Assembly: GCF_016464425.1 (NCBI RefSeq)
Contig: NZ_JADDKQ010000018.1
Coordinates: 38,073-102,072, forward strand
Source of the DNA: Actinotalea solisilvae
Lineage (GTDB): Bacteria > Actinomycetota > Actinomycetes > Actinomycetales > Cellulomonadaceae
Direction: 5' to 3'
DNA length: 64,000 bases
Position 1 is the first letter of the stretch, and each line of letters opens with the position of its first letter. Under the pieces are notes generated by a model, which saw nothing but the letters and a program-made list of their open reading frames with translations, ran no database searches and had not been told where the DNA came from. Shown here piece after piece: positions 1 through 10,382 of the stretch. The position numbers and the translations under genes are program-made.

Positions 1-780
1 CGCCGAGATCGTGAAGTAGTTCGACCCGTCGCGGTAGAAGCGCACCTGCTCGGGGCTCACGCTGCGGTCGATCTCGGCGGCGTAGGTGTGGAAGCCCGTG
101 CTGCAGCCCGGGCACGCCCGCTCGCCCGAGCCGATGCCGGTGAACTCGTTGCACGGCCCTCCGGGCGCCGTCCCGCAGTGCATCGCGGCGAAGTGGCTCG
201 GCCTGCCGTTGATGTTCTCGAGGATGTCGATCTCACCGATGCGCGGCCACGTGGTGGCCGCGTTCGTCCGCGCCTCGGCGCCGAGCATCCAGAACGCGGG
301 CCAGTAGCCCGCGCCGTTCGCCGTCGTGACGTCGGGCTGCTGGATCGACGCCTCGACGCGCAGCACCCCGCCCACCGGGGCGGCGAAGTCCGTGCGCTGC
401 GTCTCGATGCGGCCGGACGTCCAGCCGCCGTTCGCGTCCCGGATCGGCGTGATCGCCAGGCGTCCGGCGCCGTCGTGGTAGACGTTCGCCGTGCTGTCGG
501 TCATGTACTCGATCTCGCCGGTGCCCCAGTTGGCGGCGCCGCCGGGGTAGCCGTGGCCGATGTCGTAGAGCCAGCGCGAGCGGTCGAGGCCCGTGCCGGC
601 CGGGGCCGAGAAGTCGTCGCTGAACACGGTGGTGAAGCCGCTCGGCGGCGGGGGCACGGCGGCCTGCGCGGGCGCGACGGCGGTGAGCAGGGAGAGCGGG
701 ACCGCCGCCGCGGCGGCCGCCGCCACGAGCACAGCGGTCCGCAGACGACGAGCGACGCTGCTCGGACGGGAGGGGTGCAT
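1..780 (-). CDS. Secreted GH16 family endo-beta-glucanase (3' part outside window)
   Basis: The gene runs off the left edge, so only the first 260 codons are seen. It starts with ATG at 780 behind an AAGGAA ribosome-binding site. The N-terminus is a signal peptide: Arg-rich start, Ala/Val/Leu core, and a likely AQA cut near residue 39. The mature part looks like a GH16 laminarinase/lichenase jelly roll, with the family active-site motif GEIDILEN; the two Glu are residues 183 and 188 with Asp185 between them. In GH16 these are the nucleophile and acid/base, cleaving beta-1,3 or beta-1,3-1,4 glucans with retention. Upstream motifs (NWGTGEIEYMT, GRIETQ) also fit GH16. The precise substrate and any C-terminal binding module cannot be judged because the end is missing. 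Confidence 0.9.
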   Translation of the reverse strand, partial: MHPSRPSSVARRLRTAVLVAAAAAAAVPLSLLTAVAPAQAAVPPPPSGFTTVFSDDFSAPAGTGLDRSRWLYDIGHGYPGGAANWGTGEIEYMTDSTANVYHDGAGRLAITPIRDANGGWTSGRIETQRTDFAAPVGGVLRVEASIQQPDVTTANGAGYWPAFWMLGAEARTNAATTWPRIGEIDILENINGRPSHFAAMHCGTAPGGPCNEFTGIGSGERACPGCSTGFHTYAAEIDRSVSPEQVRFYRDGSNYFTISA

Positions 781-917
781 GGGCGTTCCTTCGTCTCTCG
801 GGAGCCACGGCGCACGTGACGGACACGTGTCACCACCGAGGACGTTCCTACTCCGAGCGACGGCGGGGGTCTGCAGTGGATTCCCCGTAGCCCCGCGACG
901 GGCAGCGGAGACGGCGA

Positions 918-946
918 CGCCCCGGCGCGACGAGCGGGCCGGGGCG
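918..946 (-). terminator. Hairpin downstream of tRNA-Ser(GCU)
   Basis: An 8-bp perfect inverted repeat (CGCCCCGG at 918-925, CCGGGGCG at 939-946) with a 13-nt loop lies between the tRNA and the GH16 gene, both on the minus strand. A smaller CGCCGG hairpin with a four-base loop (963-978) lies closer to the tRNA 3' end. Neither has a clear T tract, which is usual in high-GC actinobacteria. Confidence 0.4.
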
Positions 947-984
947 GTGCGGGGATCGAGCGCGCCGGCGAACCGGCGACGAGC

Positions 985-1072
985 GGAGACGGTGGGATTT
1001 GAACCCACGGAAGGGTTGCCCCTTCACGACCTTAGCAGGGTCGCGCACTAGACCTGACTATGCGACGTCTCC
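985..1072 (-). tRNA. tRNA-Ser, anticodon GCU
   Basis: Read on the minus strand this 88-nt region folds as a class II tRNA. The acceptor stem is GGAGACG paired with CGTCTCC, and the anticodon loop CTGCTAA gives GCU, which reads AGC/AGU serine codons. There is a long variable arm (GAAGGGGCAACCCTTC region) and a T-arm with loop TTCAAAT. The 3' CCA is not encoded. A second serine tRNA (UGA) at 12721 and seryl-tRNA synthetase at 33101 lie in the same window. Confidence 0.97.
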
Positions 1073-1168
1073 AGTGTGCAGGTCAGGGTACCCGGGCGGA
1101 CGGAGCAGGGGCAAAGCGGGCCGTGACCTGCGCGGGGACCGACCGGGCGCGCCTCGGGAGGTCCGCCG

Positions 1169-2491
1169 TCAACGCTCGAACGCCCACGCGCGGTCGGTGA
1201 GCACGCGACCCACCGCGAGCCCGATGGCGATCGAGACGACGACGAAGACCGCCTGCACGCCGGACGTCACCGCGGCGTCGACGTCGCCGTTGTTGAGCCC
1301 CACGACGGCCCGGTACACGGCCGCGCCGGGCACCATGATGACGACCGCCGGCACCGACACCGTGATCCGGGGGATCTTGAGGGCCGGCGCGACCCACGCC
1401 GCCAGCAGCCCCACGACGAGCGTCGCCAGCATCGTCGCGGCCTGCATCGCGACGCCGAGGTCCGCGAGCTCGAGCCGCAGCACGTTGGCGACCGCGCCGA
1501 TCGCCGTCGCGCCCAGCGCCATCCGGAGCGGCGAGTTGAAGAGGAGGGCGAACCCGAGCACCCCGAGCGCGCTCGCGAGGGTGCGGAGCGCGAGCTCGAC
1601 CCAGAAGGGCGCGGCGGCCGCGGGCGTCGGCGCGGTGTCCAGCCCGGTCATCCACGTCACGCCCCACACGCTGATCGCGGCGGACAGGAGGATGAGCATC
1701 GCGTAGGTGATGCGCGCGACGCCGGCCGAGAAGTCGAGCTTGGCGAGGTCGAGCGCGCCCGTGACGAGCGCGAACCCGGGCACGAGGAAGAGCACCGCGG
1801 AGATGAACCCGGCCTCGTGCGTCGAGCCGCTCCCCGAGGCGACGTCGAGCGCGAGCACGAAGCCGAGGTAGGCGAAGCACGCGACCGCCGCCGCGACCAT
1901 CGTCACGCCGAACTGGTTGAGCCGGCGGTGCAGCATGGTGCGCCGCACGAGCTGCCCGAGCCCCGCGGCGAGGAAGACGCCGACCACCTCGACCGGGCCG
2001 CCGTTGTTGAGGTAGGCGAACGCGCCGCACGCGACCGCCGCGAAGAGCGCGTTGGCGAGCGCCGGGTAGAGCGGGCCGATCGCCTCGATCCGGTCGAGCT
2101 CGCGGTTGACCTCGTCGACGGTCACGCCGGGCCGCACGCCGTTCGCGAGGTTCGTCAGCTCGCCGAGCCGGTGGGCGTTGACGCCCACGGCGCGGACCTC
2201 CGCGACCTCCGTGCGGAAGATGGCCCCGCGGTGCGACGTCGCCGTGATCTCGGTGAGGGTCACGTGCGCCTCGTGCCGGTCGAGGCCGAACGCCCGCGCG
2301 ACCTGCTGCATCGCGGTCTTGACGCGGTAGCTGCCGGTGCCGGACGCGAGCATCGCCTTGCCGATGCGCAGCACCGCGCCGGACTGCCGGATGAGCTCGA
2401 CGGGCTCGAGCGCGTCCTCGTCACGGTGGTGCGCGCGCGCGGCGCTGGTGGGAGCGGCGGGCTCGTGGGGCTGGTCCGGCTGGTCGGGCAC
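1169..2491 (-). CDS. ThrE-family threonine/serine exporter, ThrE + ThrE_2 domains
   Basis: A 440-residue polytopic membrane protein of the ThrE type known from Corynebacterium. The N-terminal half (residues about 50-300) is the ThrE/DUF1212 domain with the family's conserved soluble stretch (LIRQSGAVLRIGKAMLASG) followed by five hydrophobic segments. The C-terminal half (about 300-435) is the ThrE_2/DUF3815 domain with four to five more. Family members export threonine and serine by proton antiport. The start chosen is GTG at 2491, because GGAGGA lies seven bases upstream and the longer in-frame extension is low-complexity. Start choice affects only the disordered N-terminus. The window also carries an amino-acid permease and an EamA exporter, but no operon link is seen here. 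Confidence 0.85.
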   Translation of the reverse strand: MPDQPDQPHEPAAPTSAARAHHRDEDALEPVELIRQSGAVLRIGKAMLASGTGSYRVKTAMQQVARAFGLDRHEAHVTLTEITATSHRGAIFRTEVAEVRAVGVNAHRLGELTNLANGVRPGVTVDEVNRELDRIEAIGPLYPALANALFAAVACGAFAYLNNGGPVEVVGVFLAAGLGQLVRRTMLHRRLNQFGVTMVAAAVACFAYLGFVLALDVASGSGSTHEAGFISAVLFLVPGFALVTGALDLAKLDFSAGVARITYAMLILLSAAISVWGVTWMTGLDTAPTPAAAAPFWVELALRTLASALGVLGFALLFNSPLRMALGATAIGAVANVLRLELADLGVAMQAATMLATLVVGLLAAWVAPALKIPRITVSVPAVVIMVPGAAVYRAVVGLNNGDVDAAVTSGVQAVFVVVSIAIGLAVGRVLTDRAWAFER

Positions 2492-2571
2492 GGCTCCATC
2501 CTCCCCGGTCGTCCGGGCGGCGGGGCGGGACCCCGCCGGTGGCGGCGCGCCGCCCGCCGGTCGTCGGAGCC

Positions 2572-2850
2572 CTAGGAGCCGAACGGGATGGGGATCGGCC
2601 CGCAGCAGCAGACGCCGCGGACGCCGGTCTGCGTCAGCATCGTCGCCGCGCGGTAGCAGGCGGCGAAGCGCAGGACCGTCGGCACCGCGCCACGGACCAC
2701 GCCGCGCCGCCGGACGACGTCGCGCACGTCCGCCGAGCACGACCGTCCGCCGTGAGCGACGAGGTGCGCGCAGGTGTAGCCCTTCCGGGGCGACAGGCGT
2801 CGCTGGTAGGTGACGATGGCCGCGTCGACGACCCGCGCGAGAGGGCTCAT
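2572..2850 (-). CDS. YidD-like membrane protein insertion efficiency factor (divergent)
   Basis: A 92-residue protein with the YidD-type amphipathic start (VVDAAIVTYQRRLSPRKG) followed by a cysteine pair, as in the YidD/DUF37 family, which helps YidC insert membrane proteins. The usual CRFxPTCSxY core is only loosely kept here (CAHLVAHGGRSCS), and the C-terminus is also cysteine-rich (GVCCCG). It stands alone, not beside rpmH, rnpA or yidC, so it is likely a divergent paralogue rather than the primary yidD. It sits 80 bases upstream of the ThrE gene on the same strand and may be co-transcribed with it. Assignment rests on the N-terminal motif only. Confidence 0.55.
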   Translation of the reverse strand: MSPLARVVDAAIVTYQRRLSPRKGYTCAHLVAHGGRSCSADVRDVVRRRGVVRGAVPTVLRFAACYRAATMLTQTGVRGVCCCGPIPIPFGS

Positions 2851-2873
2851 CCCCGGACGCTAGCCCCGGGCGG

Positions 2874-3779
2874 TCATGGGCGCGCGACGAGGGGCGCCCG
2901 CTCGTCCAGCGCGTCCGCCGGCATCAGCTCGCGGCGGTCCACGACGTGCCACAGCTCGACCGTCTGGACGACCCAGAAGGCCGCGAACTCGACGATGAGC
3001 AGCGCCTCGGCGACGACGACCGCGTGGTCCCACTCGCGCGCGACGACGAACCGGAGCAGCCCGATCGCCGCGAGGGTCGCGAGCATGGCGGCCGCGACGA
3101 CCCCGTACGTCCGCGCGTACGCGCGCCGCTCGCGCGCGCGGCCCGCCTGCCGCGCGTTGAGCACGACCACGCCGATGACGCCCAGGAACATCGTGGGCGC
3201 GGCGATGTTGTGCCCCGACGTGAGCAGGCGGTCGGGCTCGGTGAAGAACACGAGCACTCCGACCGCGATGACGAGCCAGCCCACGGCGCGCACCCACGCC
3301 GCCGCCCGACTCGGCTCGGGCGTCACCGCGCCGCGGCGCACGAGCACGACGTACGTCACCTGCGCGACGACGCCCGCGACGACGAGGGCGAGCAGGTTGT
3401 TGCGGACGCCCTCGGCGGCGAGGTACTCGGGCGGCAGGCTCGGGCCGCCGCAGATCGGCTCGCGGCCGGTGGGCACCAGCGCGACGACGAACGCGAGGAA
3501 GCCGGAGAAGTCGAGGACCGCGTCCTCGACGGGCGAGCTGCCCTTGTAGACCAGCAGGCAGACGCCGACGCCGCACAGGACGGCGACGAACACGCTGTGG
3601 ACGGCGGTCCAGTAGTAGGCGCTGATCGACGTCTGCCAGCAGCCTGCGGCGACGGCCTGCGTCACGAGCGCCGCCGCGAGGAGGACGACGAGCAGGACGA
3701 TCGCGAGCCGGATGGACCGGTAGGTGTCCAGCACCGTGCGGCTGTGGTCGTACCCCGTGGGCGTGCCGACGTGGCTCAC
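2874..3779 (-). CDS. Integral membrane protein of unknown function, about 8 TM segments
   Basis: A 301-residue protein with roughly eight hydrophobic segments. The first is near residues 25-48, then a short stretch SISAYYWTAVHSVFVAVL leading into the second. The motif ISAYYWT followed by a membrane helix ending in LLVYKG recurs in uncharacterised actinobacterial membrane proteins; no catalytic motif is visible. It starts with ATG at 3779 (AGGAG-type site a few bases upstream) and ends 23 bases before the YidD-like gene, so the two may be one transcript. No function is proposed. Confidence 0.7.
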   Translation of the reverse strand: MSHVGTPTGYDHSRTVLDTYRSIRLAIVLLVVLLAAALVTQAVAAGCWQTSISAYYWTAVHSVFVAVLCGVGVCLLVYKGSSPVEDAVLDFSGFLAFVVALVPTGREPICGGPSLPPEYLAAEGVRNNLLALVVAGVVAQVTYVVLVRRGAVTPEPSRAAAWVRAVGWLVIAVGVLVFFTEPDRLLTSGHNIAAPTMFLGVIGVVVLNARQAGRARERRAYARTYGVVAAAMLATLAAIGLLRFVVAREWDHAVVVAEALLIVEFAAFWVVQTVELWHVVDRRELMPADALDERAPLVARP

Positions 3780-3833
3780 GCTCGCACTCTCCTCCCACCG
3801 TCGGGGCTACGGGAAGGGGCACGACCGCCCTGG

Positions 3834-3888
3834 CCCGGCACGTGCCGGGGACGGCCGGAGGGCCGGACGTCGCCGTCCGGCCCTCCGG
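3834..3888 (-). terminator. Strong hairpin terminator after the chitinase gene
   Basis: A perfect 15-bp stem (3855-3869 with 3874-3888) closed by a TCGC loop lies 45 bases beyond the chitinase stop codon. It is followed on the minus strand by a second perfect 16-bp palindrome, CCCGGCACGTGCCGGG, at 3834-3849. Together they should end transcription from the chitinase before the next gene. No T tract is present. Confidence 0.75.
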
Positions 3889-3933
3889 ATCCTGTCGTCG
3901 TCCGCCGTCAGGCGGGCGCCACCGCCACCCTCG

Positions 3934-5598
<1,665 letters not shown>

Positions 5599-5812
5599 CG
5601 AGACTCTCCTCTGGTCGGACGGGTCGCCGTGCGGCTCTCGCGCTCGGCGCCCCCTCAGGCGTGGGCCGGCACCGCGTCCGCGCGACGGGCCTCACCGTAG
5701 GAAGGGACGCGCACCGCTGTACCTCGGGGATCCCTCGTACCGCCCGGTCCCGGCGCCCGGGTCCCGTGCCACGGCCGGCCCCGCTAGGGGGAATCCCGTA
5801 GCCGGTCCCGGG

Positions 5813-8119
5813 TCAGACGGCGCGCTCGGCGCGCGTGACGAGCAGGGCGAGCTCGGTGCGCGACCCGACGCCGAGCTTGCGGAAGATGCTCGTGAGGTGG
5901 ACCTCGACCGTCCGCTCCGACAGGCCGAGGTGACGGGCCGCGAGCCGGTTGGAGGCGCCGTCGGCGATGACGTGGGCGACCTCGCACTCGCGCTCGGTCA
6001 GGGCGTCCGCCCAGGCCGGGTCGGGCCCGGGCCGCGCGCCGACGAGGCGTGGGGCCGCGGCGCCCGCCACCCGCAGGGGCGCACGAGGCGCCGCGGCCCG
6101 CGCGACGAGGCGCTCCGCGAGCCGCGCGACGGCGCCCGCACCCGCGCCCTCGAGCAGCCCCGCGGCCGCGCGCAGGTGGTCGACGCCCTCCGCGGCGCGT
6201 CCGGCGCGGACCAGCGCCTGCCCCGCGACGAGCCGCGTGAGCCCGTGCTCGACGGGGCTCGCGAGCGAGCGGCCGAGCGCGAGCGCCACGGCGAGCGCCC
6301 GGTCGAGCGCGCCCCGCGCGACGTCGAGCCGCGCCCACGCCGTCGGGACCAGGGCGGTCACGAGGTCCGTGTCGCCCGCACCCGTCGCCGCGCTCGGGGC
6401 CGCGTCGCCCGGGACGTCACCGGCCGCCGTCGTCGGCGTGAGGAGGCAGGCCTCGTCGGGCCGGAGGGTGGGCAGCGGCAGCGCGGCCGGGCACGAGCGT
6501 TCGGCGCAGAGCTCGAACAGGGTCGCCGCGCCGGGCGCCTCGCCCTGGAGCAGGAGGGCGAACGCCCGGTCGGTGAGCAGGCCGGTGCGGACCGCGGGGC
6601 TCTGCGGCAGGGGCACGAGACGCTCGAGCGCGTCGGCGAGCACGCCGCGCTCGCCGTGCGCGAGCACCGACGCCCGGCCCGCCACGACGGCGGCCGCGCC
6701 GTGCACGCACAGCCCGACGGGCAGCCGCAGCGACGCCCGGGTGAGCACCGCCAGCGCGCCCGGCGGGTTGCCCGCCCAGGTCTCGACGAGCGCCTCGCCG
6801 AGGCGCACGTGGGCCTCGACGAGCGGCGTGAGGGCGCGGGCGTCCTCCTCGGCGGACGCCGAGGACCACGCGCGGTCGCCGGGCAGCGGCGCCAGCGCCG
6901 CGAGCACCGCGGCGACCGCCCCGCGGGCGGCGTCGACCTGCCCCTCGGCGGCGAGCGCGGCGGCGCGCAGCACGCCGACCATGGCGGCGCGCACGGGGTC
7001 GCCGTCGGCGGGCGAAGGCAGGACGGGCGGCACGCGTCCCGCGAGCAGCGTGACGGTCGCCTCGGCGAGCGCCCGCACGCCGGGGTCGGGCGCCGGGCCC
7101 CGGGCGGGCGCGGCGTCGGGGCTGTCGGGCGGCGGCTCCGCGTCGCCGCGCGCGGCGTGCAGGACGCGCGCGACGAGCCGGGACCACGCCGACCCGTCCC
7201 GGTCGACCAGCTCGCGCGGCACCTGGCCCGTGAGGTGGCTCACCGCGACGAGCAGGCCCGTGCGGACGTCGTCGGCGGCCTCGGGCGGGCACGTCCGCAG
7301 GGCCTCGCGCAGCAGGTCGGCGGCCTCGGCGACGTGGCCCGCGTGCAGCGCCGCGCGGCCCGCGACGGCGACCGCACGAGGTCGCGCGGCTCCCTCGGCG
7401 TGGCTCATGGCCTCGTGCGCGACGCGCTGGGCCCACACCGCGTCGCCGCGCGCGAGCATCCGTCCGGCGACCGCGACGAGGGGCTCGGCGACGTCGGGCT
7501 CGCCCGCGAGGCACGCGAGGGCGCGGTGCCACGTCGCCGCGTCCTCGTCGCCGTCGGCCTCGTGGACGGCGGCGAGGCGGCGGTGGACGGCGGTGCGCTC
7601 GGCGACGCTCGCGTCGTCGTGGACGACGGACCGGACGCGCGGGTCGCGGACGCGCACCCGGCCCGCCACGAGGTCGAGGCACGCCACGGCCCCGCCCCCC
7701 AGCAGCGCGTCGAGGTCGATCCCGGCGGCCCTCAGGAGCACGTCGGTGCGCCCGGCGACGGACACCGCCGCGACGAGCAGGACGCGCCGGTCGCCGTCGG
7801 CCAGGGCCTCGAGCACGGGAGCCACGGCGCGGCGCACCGCGGGCGCGGCCGGCAGGGGGTCGGGCACGAGCGCGAGGCCGGCGAGCTGCTCGGCGGTGAG
7901 CAACCGCGCCGTCTCGACGACCGCGTCGGGCTCCCCCGCGAGCGAGATGACCAGCAGCTCGGCGACGTGCGGGGCGACGTGCGTGAGGCCGTGCTCCGCG
8001 AGGTGGGTCAGCGCCTCGAGGGCGTCGAGCGGTCGTGCGCGGTCCCCGGCCGAGACCGCGCGCGGAACCACAGCCACCGGGACCCCCTCGTCGGTGCCGC
8101 GCGACCGGTGGCGAGCCAC
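5813..8119 (-). CDS. LuxR-family transcriptional regulator, LAL-like but lacking the ATPase domain
   Basis: A 768-residue regulator. The C-terminal 65 residues are a LuxR/GerE helix-turn-helix (ALTERECEVAHVIADGASN then ERTVEVHLTSIFRKLG), which binds DNA. The long Ala-rich helical middle, including RVRVRDPRVRSVVHDDAS and ERTAVHRRLAAVHEADG, matches the region that follows the ATPase in LAL (MalT-like) regulators. No Walker A or Walker B motif is present, so the protein looks like an LAL regulator that has lost its nucleotide-binding part. The first codon in the frame is GTG at 8119; an in-frame start further downstream is possible. It lies downstream of RidA on the same strand and upstream of the chitinase. 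Its target is unknown. Confidence 0.8.
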   Translation of the reverse strand: MARHRSRGTDEGVPVAVVPRAVSAGDRARPLDALEALTHLAEHGLTHVAPHVAELLVISLAGEPDAVVETARLLTAEQLAGLALVPDPLPAAPAVRRAVAPVLEALADGDRRVLLVAAVSVAGRTDVLLRAAGIDLDALLGGGAVACLDLVAGRVRVRDPRVRSVVHDDASVAERTAVHRRLAAVHEADGDEDAATWHRALACLAGEPDVAEPLVAVAGRMLARGDAVWAQRVAHEAMSHAEGAARPRAVAVAGRAALHAGHVAEAADLLREALRTCPPEAADDVRTGLLVAVSHLTGQVPRELVDRDGSAWSRLVARVLHAARGDAEPPPDSPDAAPARGPAPDPGVRALAEATVTLLAGRVPPVLPSPADGDPVRAAMVGVLRAAALAAEGQVDAARGAVAAVLAALAPLPGDRAWSSASAEEDARALTPLVEAHVRLGEALVETWAGNPPGALAVLTRASLRLPVGLCVHGAAAVVAGRASVLAHGERGVLADALERLVPLPQSPAVRTGLLTDRAFALLLQGEAPGAATLFELCAERSCPAALPLPTLRPDEACLLTPTTAAGDVPGDAAPSAATGAGDTDLVTALVPTAWARLDVARGALDRALAVALALGRSLASPVEHGLTRLVAGQALVRAGRAAEGVDHLRAAAGLLEGAGAGAVARLAERLVARAAAPRAPLRVAGAAAPRLVGARPGPDPAWADALTERECEVAHVIADGASNRLAARHLGLSERTVEVHLTSIFRKLGVGSRTELALLVTRAERAV

Positions 8120-8234
8120 CGCGCCGCGACCCTGCGCTGCCGACCCTAGCGAGCGTCACCCGCCGCGAGAACCCCTCGGGTGACACGAGTCACCGGTGGT
8201 CGCGCGACCATCGCGCGTCACCGGCCGAGGGCGC

Positions 8235-8759
8235 TCAGTCGACCTCGACGACGAGCTCGATCTCGACCGGGGCGTCCAGCGGGAGGACCGCAACCCCCAC
8301 GGCGCTGCGCGCGTGCGCGCCGGCCGCGCCCAGGACGTCGCGGAGCAGCTCGCTCGCGCCGTTGACGACGGCGGGTTGACCGGTGAAGCCCGGCTCGCTC
8401 GCGACGAACCCCACGAGCTTGACCACGCGCCGGACGCGGTCCAGGCCGCCGACCTCCGCCGCGACCGCGGCGAGCGCGTTGAGCACGCACGTGCGCGCGA
8501 GCGCGGCCGCCTCCTCGGGCGGCACGCACCCGGCCGAGGTGCCGACCTTGCCCGTCGCGGCCATCGCGCCGCCGACCAGCGGGAGCTGGCCGGACGTCCA
8601 GACCCACGACCCGCTGCGGACGGCGGGCACGTAGGCCGCGACGGGCGCGGGCACGGGCGGCAGGGTGAGGCCGAGGGCGGCGAGCCGTGCGCTCGGCGAG
8701 GTCGCGGCCGGCGCGGCCGGGACGGTGGGGGTCGACGTCGTGTCGGTGGTCGTGGCCAT
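8235..8759 (-). CDS. RidA/YjgF-family enamine/imine deaminase
   Basis: A 174-residue member of the RidA (YjgF/YER057c) family, longer than the usual 130 because of a Thr/Pro/Ala-rich N-terminus of about 20 residues. Family features include WVWTSGQLPLVGG, GKVG, the long helix carrying RTCVLNALAAVAAEVGGLD, and the late ARSAVGVAVLPLDAPVEIELVVEV strand. RidA enzymes hydrolyse reactive enamines such as 2-aminoacrylate to keto acids. The canonical catalytic Arg lies in the ARSAVG region, as in RidA proper. It is the last gene of the tnaA-permease-ridA group. Since tryptophanase releases 2-aminoacrylate, a linked protective role is inferred. The start is ATG at 8759, with GGAG seven bases upstream. 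Confidence 0.85.
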   Translation of the reverse strand: MATTTDTTSTPTVPAAPAATSPSARLAALGLTLPPVPAPVAAYVPAVRSGSWVWTSGQLPLVGGAMAATGKVGTSAGCVPPEEAAALARTCVLNALAAVAAEVGGLDRVRRVVKLVGFVASEPGFTGQPAVVNGASELLRDVLGAAGAHARSAVGVAVLPLDAPVEIELVVEVD

Positions 8760-8790
8760 GGGGTGCTCCGTGGGCTGGGGTGGGACGAGG

Positions 8791-8860
8791 CGAGGGCGCG
8801 GGCGCGCCCGGGGAAGGCCGCGGCCCCGCGCCCTCGGCTCGAGGAGGGACGCGGGGCCGC
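8791..8860 (-). promoter_or_regulatory. Two mutually exclusive stem-loops between permease and ridA
   Basis: Two perfect inverted repeats share a segment. One is an 11-bp stem (8850-8860 with 8820-8830); the other is a 12-bp stem (8825-8836 with 8791-8802). Because 8825-8830 belongs to both, an RNA from the minus strand can form only one at a time. They sit immediately after the permease stop codon and 30 bases before the ridA start. They could act as a terminator, an attenuator or simply an RNA-stability element. Confidence 0.4.
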
Positions 8861-8869
8861 GGGTGGGGC

Positions 8870-10321
8870 TCAGGCCTGGACGGCGGCGTCGCGCCGGCGC
8901 TCGGCGGCCGTCTTCACCCGGAAGGCGACGTAGAGGATGCCGACCCACACCGGGCCCACGTACAGGGCGTACCGGAAGTCCGGCAGGAAGCCCATGAGCA
9001 CGACGACGCCGGCGAGGAACGCGAGGACGACGTAGTTGGCGACCGGGTAGAACGGCATCCGGAACCCGAGCGCACGGACCTCGGCGGCCCCGATCCGCTT
9101 GCGGAACTTCATCTGCGTGATGACGACCATCGTCCAGTTGAAGATGCCCGCGATGAGCGCGACCGAGATGAGGTAGAGGAAGACCTTCCCGGGGAAGAGG
9201 AAGTTGAGCACGACGGCGACGGCCGTGACGGCCGACGACGTGAGCACGCCCGCGTACGGCGAGCCGCTCTTGTTGAGCTTGCCGAGGTAGCGCGGCGCGT
9301 TGCCCTGCAGCGCGAGGCTGTAGAGCATCCGGCCGTTGCTGTAGAGGCCGCTGTTGTACGCGGACACCGCCGCGGTGAGCACGACGACGTTGAGCAGCGT
9401 CGCGGCCCCGGCGATGCCGATCCGGTCGAAGATGATGACGAAGGGGCTGCCGCCCTCGCCGATCTGGTTCCACGGGAAGAGGCAGAGCATCACGAAGATG
9501 GCGCCGACGTAGAAGATGAGGATGCGGTAGACGACCTGGTTGATCGCCTTGGGGATGGTGCGCCGGGGGTTGTCCGCCTCGCCGGCCGTGATGCCGATGA
9601 GCTCGACGCCGCCGAACGAGAACATCACGACGACCAGCGCGGTGACGACGCCCCAGATGCCGTTGGGGAAGAACCCGCCGTGGGCCCACAGGTTGGCCAG
9701 GCCGGCCTCGCCGTCGCCCCCGCCGCGCACGATCATGACCGCGCCGAAGCCGATCATCGCCATGATCGCGACGACCTTGATGATCGCGAACCAGAACTCG
9801 AACTCGCCGTACGCCTTGACGTTGATGAGGTTGACGGCCGTGATGAGCACGAGGAAGACGGCGGCCGAGACCCAGCTGGGCACGTCCGGCATCCAGTAGT
9901 TCACGTAGATGCCGACGACGGCGAGCTCCGCCATGGAGACGGCGATGTAGTTGAACCAGTAGTTCCAGCCCGAGAAGAAGCCGGCGAACCGGCCCCAGTT
10001 CTCGAACGCGTAGTGGCTGAACGCGCCCGAGACCGGTGTGTGCACCGACATCTCGCCGAGCGCGCGCATGATGAGGAAGATGACGGCGCCGCCCAGGAGG
10101 TAGGCGACGGTGATGGCTGGTCCGGCCATGCCGATGCTCGTCGCGGAGCCGTAGAACAGGCCCGTCCCGATGGCGCCCCCGAGGGCGATCATCTGGATGT
10201 GGCGGTTCTTCAGCCCGCGCACGAGTCCGGTGCCGGCGGCCGGCTCGGGGGCGGGAGCGGTGCCGGTGCCGAGCGGGGGTGGCTCGGCGACCGACGACCT
10301 CTCCTGTGCGGTGGTGCTCAT
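8870..10321 (-). CDS. APC-superfamily amino-acid permease (AAT family)
   Basis: A 483-residue permease with about 12 membrane helices. The N-terminal cytoplasmic part ends in LKNRHIQMIALGGAIGTGLF, the signature of the amino-acid transporter family (CycA, GabP, AnsP, AroP type). The GEM and PVSGAFSHYA stretch of helix 3 is also typical. Substrates in this family are amino acids taken up with protons. It lies 61 bases downstream of tryptophanase on the same strand, so an aromatic or hydroxy amino acid, most simply tryptophan, is the likely cargo; that is inferred from context only. It starts with ATG at 10321, and the ribosome-binding site is weak. Confidence 0.9.
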   Translation of the reverse strand: MSTTAQERSSVAEPPPLGTGTAPAPEPAAGTGLVRGLKNRHIQMIALGGAIGTGLFYGSATSIGMAGPAITVAYLLGGAVIFLIMRALGEMSVHTPVSGAFSHYAFENWGRFAGFFSGWNYWFNYIAVSMAELAVVGIYVNYWMPDVPSWVSAAVFLVLITAVNLINVKAYGEFEFWFAIIKVVAIMAMIGFGAVMIVRGGGDGEAGLANLWAHGGFFPNGIWGVVTALVVVMFSFGGVELIGITAGEADNPRRTIPKAINQVVYRILIFYVGAIFVMLCLFPWNQIGEGGSPFVIIFDRIGIAGAATLLNVVVLTAAVSAYNSGLYSNGRMLYSLALQGNAPRYLGKLNKSGSPYAGVLTSSAVTAVAVVLNFLFPGKVFLYLISVALIAGIFNWTMVVITQMKFRKRIGAAEVRALGFRMPFYPVANYVVLAFLAGVVVLMGFLPDFRYALYVGPVWVGILYVAFRVKTAAERRRDAAVQA

Positions 10322-10382
10322 GGAGATCGGTGGTCCCTTCGTCGTTGAAAGGCCGTGCTGGTGGGTGGGGGCGTGCGCGCGG

